From contig NZ_JAOWKY010000003.1 in the NCBI RefSeq assembly GCF_025751435.1, positions 331,360 to 395,359 on the forward strand: DNA of 64,000 nucleotides. Direction: 5' to 3'. How positions within the stretch are numbered: the stretch's first letter is position 1; each line of letters starts with the position of its first letter. Both the position numbers and the translations under genes were made by a program. The notes below the pieces were generated by a model. That model saw only the letters and a program-made list of their open reading frames with translations. It was not told the DNA's origin and ran no database searches. Shown one piece after another: positions 62,651 through 64,000 of this stretch. Source of the DNA: Albidovulum marisflavi (GTDB lineage Bacteria; Pseudomonadota; Alphaproteobacteria; Rhodobacterales; Rhodobacteraceae).

Positions 62651-63320
62651 GGGGCTACGCGGTACCGTGATCTTCGACCTTGACGGCACGCTGGTGGACA
62701 GCGCGCCCGACCTCGCCGATGCGCTCGACACCCTGTTGGAGGAGCGGGGGCACAAGGCGCTGGGCCTCGACCACGCGCGGCGTCTGATCGGGCACGGCGT
62801 TGCGGAGCTTGTCCGCAAGGGTCTTGAGGCCAGGGGCGAGACGCTTGAAGGCCTGGACCTGGCCCAGGCGGTTCAGCGCTTCCTCAAGCATTATACGCAG
62901 TTCCTGTCCCGCAAGAGCACGCCCTATCCCGGCGCGGCCGAAGCCCTGACCGAGCTGCGGTTTTCCGGCTGGCGGCTTGTCGTCTGCACCAACAAGCTGG
63001 AAGCCAGCGCGCGCGGCTTGCTTCAGGACCTGGGCCTGTTGCCCGCCTTCGCGCTGGTGGCCGGACCCGACACGTTCGGCGTCGCCAAACCGGATCCGGC
63101 GCATCTGCTGCGGTGCCTGCCGGGGCAGGACCTGAGCAAGCACCCCGCGATCATGGTCGGCGATTCCGAAGTCGATGTTGCCGCCGCGCAAGCCGCGAAG
63201 CTTCCGGTCATCGCCGCGACTTGGGGCTATGCGCGCGTCCCGCTGGCGGACCTGAGGCCCGATTCGCTGGTGAACAGCCTGTCAGATGTGCCAAGCGCCG
63301 TGGAACGGTTAAGCGCATAA
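62643..63320 (+). CDS. HAD phosphatase, phosphoglycolate-phosphatase type (Gph-like)
   Basis: 225-residue HAD enzyme with nucleophile motif VIFDLDGTLVDSAPDLADAL, motif II VVCTNK, lysine in VAKPDPAHLL and motif IV IMVGDSEVDVAAAQAAKLP, the Gph pattern. It would remove phosphate from 2-phosphoglycolate or a small sugar phosphate. Its start lies inside the lpd gene (ATG 62643), making it the last gene of the operon. Confidence 0.88.
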   Translation: MPEGLRGTVIFDLDGTLVDSAPDLADALDTLLEERGHKALGLDHARRLIGHGVAELVRKGLEARGETLEGLDLAQAVQRFLKHYTQFLSRKSTPYPGAAEALTELRFSGWRLVVCTNKLEASARGLLQDLGLLPAFALVAGPDTFGVAKPDPAHLLRCLPGQDLSKHPAIMVGDSEVDVAAAQAAKLPVIAATWGYARVPLADLRPDSLVNSLSDVPSAVERLSA

Positions 63321-63365
63321 AATGCCGCTCTCGGGCTCGCAACGCTAAGTCCGCCGTCACTGTAT

Positions 63366-63399
63366 ACCCCCTCATTTCTGCGATAAGAAAAAGGGGGGT
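63366..63399 (+). terminator. Long imperfect hairpin at the end of the catabolic region
   Basis: ACCCCC (63366-63371) pairs with GGGGGT (63394-63399). Inside, TTTCT (63375-63379) pairs with AGAAA (63386-63390). It lies 45 bp after the last operon gene, at the transition to AT-richer DNA. No T-run follows on the plus strand. Confidence 0.5.
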
Positions 63400-63442
63400 G
63401 TCCGCAAACCGTGTTGGCCCGCTATGCGGACGAAGCGGACGT

Positions 63443-63820
63443 TCATTCCCAATCAAATTTTACGTCCAGAACGTCAGTGATGGTAACGGTTCCGTCCGAG
63501 TAAGTTATTGGTTCTTTATCGTTGATCATGAAGAAAACGGTTTTGGCTTTGCGCCAGTCGATTTCTTTCAGGCCGTCTGGATGTTCAGGTAACGGGAAAC
63601 GCCTCAATGCAAACTCCACATTGAAGTCTTCGTCACTTTCCATCGGCTTTTCATAGACTTCAAAGGAGCCAGGTCCGTTTCGAGACGCCCCAAAGGCATG
63701 CTCAAATCGGCCTACTGGCTCGTCTTCACCTTCGACGGGGCCGAAGTAGGGATTAATGTACTCAACAATCAAATCCCTGAAGCCCAAGACTTCAGAGAAA
63801 CCTATCCACACTTGGGTCAT
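63443..63820 (-). CDS. Acidic protein of unknown function, AT-richer than its surroundings
   Basis: 125-residue acidic cytoplasmic protein starting MTQVWIGFSEVLGFRD; many Asp/Glu (VEGEDEPVG, MESDEDFNVE) and aromatic residues, no signal peptide or membrane segment. The coding DNA is visibly AT-richer than neighbouring genes, suggesting recent transfer. Small acidic proteins of this style are often immunity proteins of polymorphic toxins or phage-borne products, but I cannot name a family. An upstream in-frame start at 63922 is less likely because that stretch is arginine-rich and GC-rich like non-coding DNA here. Confidence 0.6.
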   Translation of the reverse strand: MTQVWIGFSEVLGFRDLIVEYINPYFGPVEGEDEPVGRFEHAFGASRNGPGSFEVYEKPMESDEDFNVEFALRRFPLPEHPDGLKEIDWRKAKTVFFMINDKEPITYSDGTVTITDVLDVKFDWE

Positions 63821-63905
63821 GTATATGCCATCCCTTCTTTGGAAGCATAGCTTGCGCACGCGACCGGCAACAAGGGCTCGAAGCGACCTCTGCGCGACAC
63901 CTCGT

Positions 63906-64000
63906 CTACGATGCACGGACAATCTCCGCCGGGTGCATAGCCGCCAGCCGCGCCTCCAGCCAGCGGATGTAGCCGCTGAGGTTCTTGGTGGCTGGTCCGC
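63906..64000 (-). CDS. C-terminal end of an unidentified gene running off the right edge
   Basis: The minus strand encodes a 30-residue C-terminus ending SGYIRWLEARLAAMHPAEIVRAS before a TAG at 63906-63908. The helical Arg/Leu-rich pattern looks coding but is too short to identify. It lies 85 bp upstream of the acidic hypothetical gene on the same strand and may be its operon partner. Confidence 0.35.
   Translation of the reverse strand, partial: GPATKNLSGYIRWLEARLAAMHPAEIVRAS

Overview
The window is high-GC, densely packed alphaproteobacterial chromosome, almost certainly Rhodobacteraceae (Roseobacter/Paracoccus/Rhodobacter type). This rests on the accB-accC-aat-DUF2155-mlaD-NDUFA12 neighbourhood, taurine-pyruvate aminotransferase beside a MocR-type TauR regulator, soeABC, and pervasive ATGA/TGATG start-stop overlaps. 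No rRNA, tRNA, CRISPR array or intact insertion sequence was found.

Region 1 (1-5,600): end of a type I secretion locus (HlyD-type adaptor), an Lrp regulator divergent from a leucine-dehydrogenase-family enzyme, a small heavy-metal carrier, a secreted Cys-rich protein, a low-molecular-weight phosphatase, a two-gene copper locus (PCuAC plus a DUF2946-like protein) and rpmB. Region 2 (5,600-14,770): cobalt-type nitrile hydratase (alpha, beta, activator), then tpa, tauR and the sulfite dehydrogenase soeABC. Two CTGGACCTAW repeats upstream of tpa and an inverted copy before tauR look like TauR sites. Region 3 (14,770-29,770): a Na/Pi cotransporter, a LysR regulator with a putrescine ABC transporter and gamma-aminobutyraldehyde dehydrogenase, then on the minus strand two amidases, a one-domain ModE, modABC and a duplicated CbiX chelatase. 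A palindromic candidate Mo-operator precedes modA.

Region 4 (29,950-39,500): housekeeping genes (clpP, clpX, NDUFA12, mlaD, DUF2155, aat, accC, accB), then the reductive pyrimidine-catabolism pair preT-preA with a RutR-type regulator. Region 5 (39,650-41,990): a small DUF1127-like gene, a GcvA-type LysR, and 1.1 kb of decayed DNA with a thiC fragment and a thiD-like relic whose frame is broken by one extra copy of a 7-bp tandem repeat.

Region 6 (41,990-63,320) is the most interesting part: about 21 kb of one catabolic programme. A CUT1-type sugar ABC transporter is followed by a transglutaminase-like protein, an FGGY kinase, a VOC protein, a class II aldolase, a HAD phosphatase, an LsrG-size ABM protein, a metallo-hydrolase with eroded metal ligands and an LVIVD-repeat protein. 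After an RpiR regulator come an acetoin-dehydrogenase-like E1alpha/E1beta/E2/E3 complex, a long transaldolase-like protein, a full transketolase and a phosphoglycolate-phosphatase-like HAD. The gene set implies uptake, phosphorylation, aldol cleavage and CoA-dependent oxidative cleavage of an unidentified (possibly deoxy- or diketo-) sugar. I know of no described pathway with exactly this set. GC-rich hairpins punctuate the transcripts. The right edge (63,440-64,000) changes to AT-richer, probably foreign, DNA.
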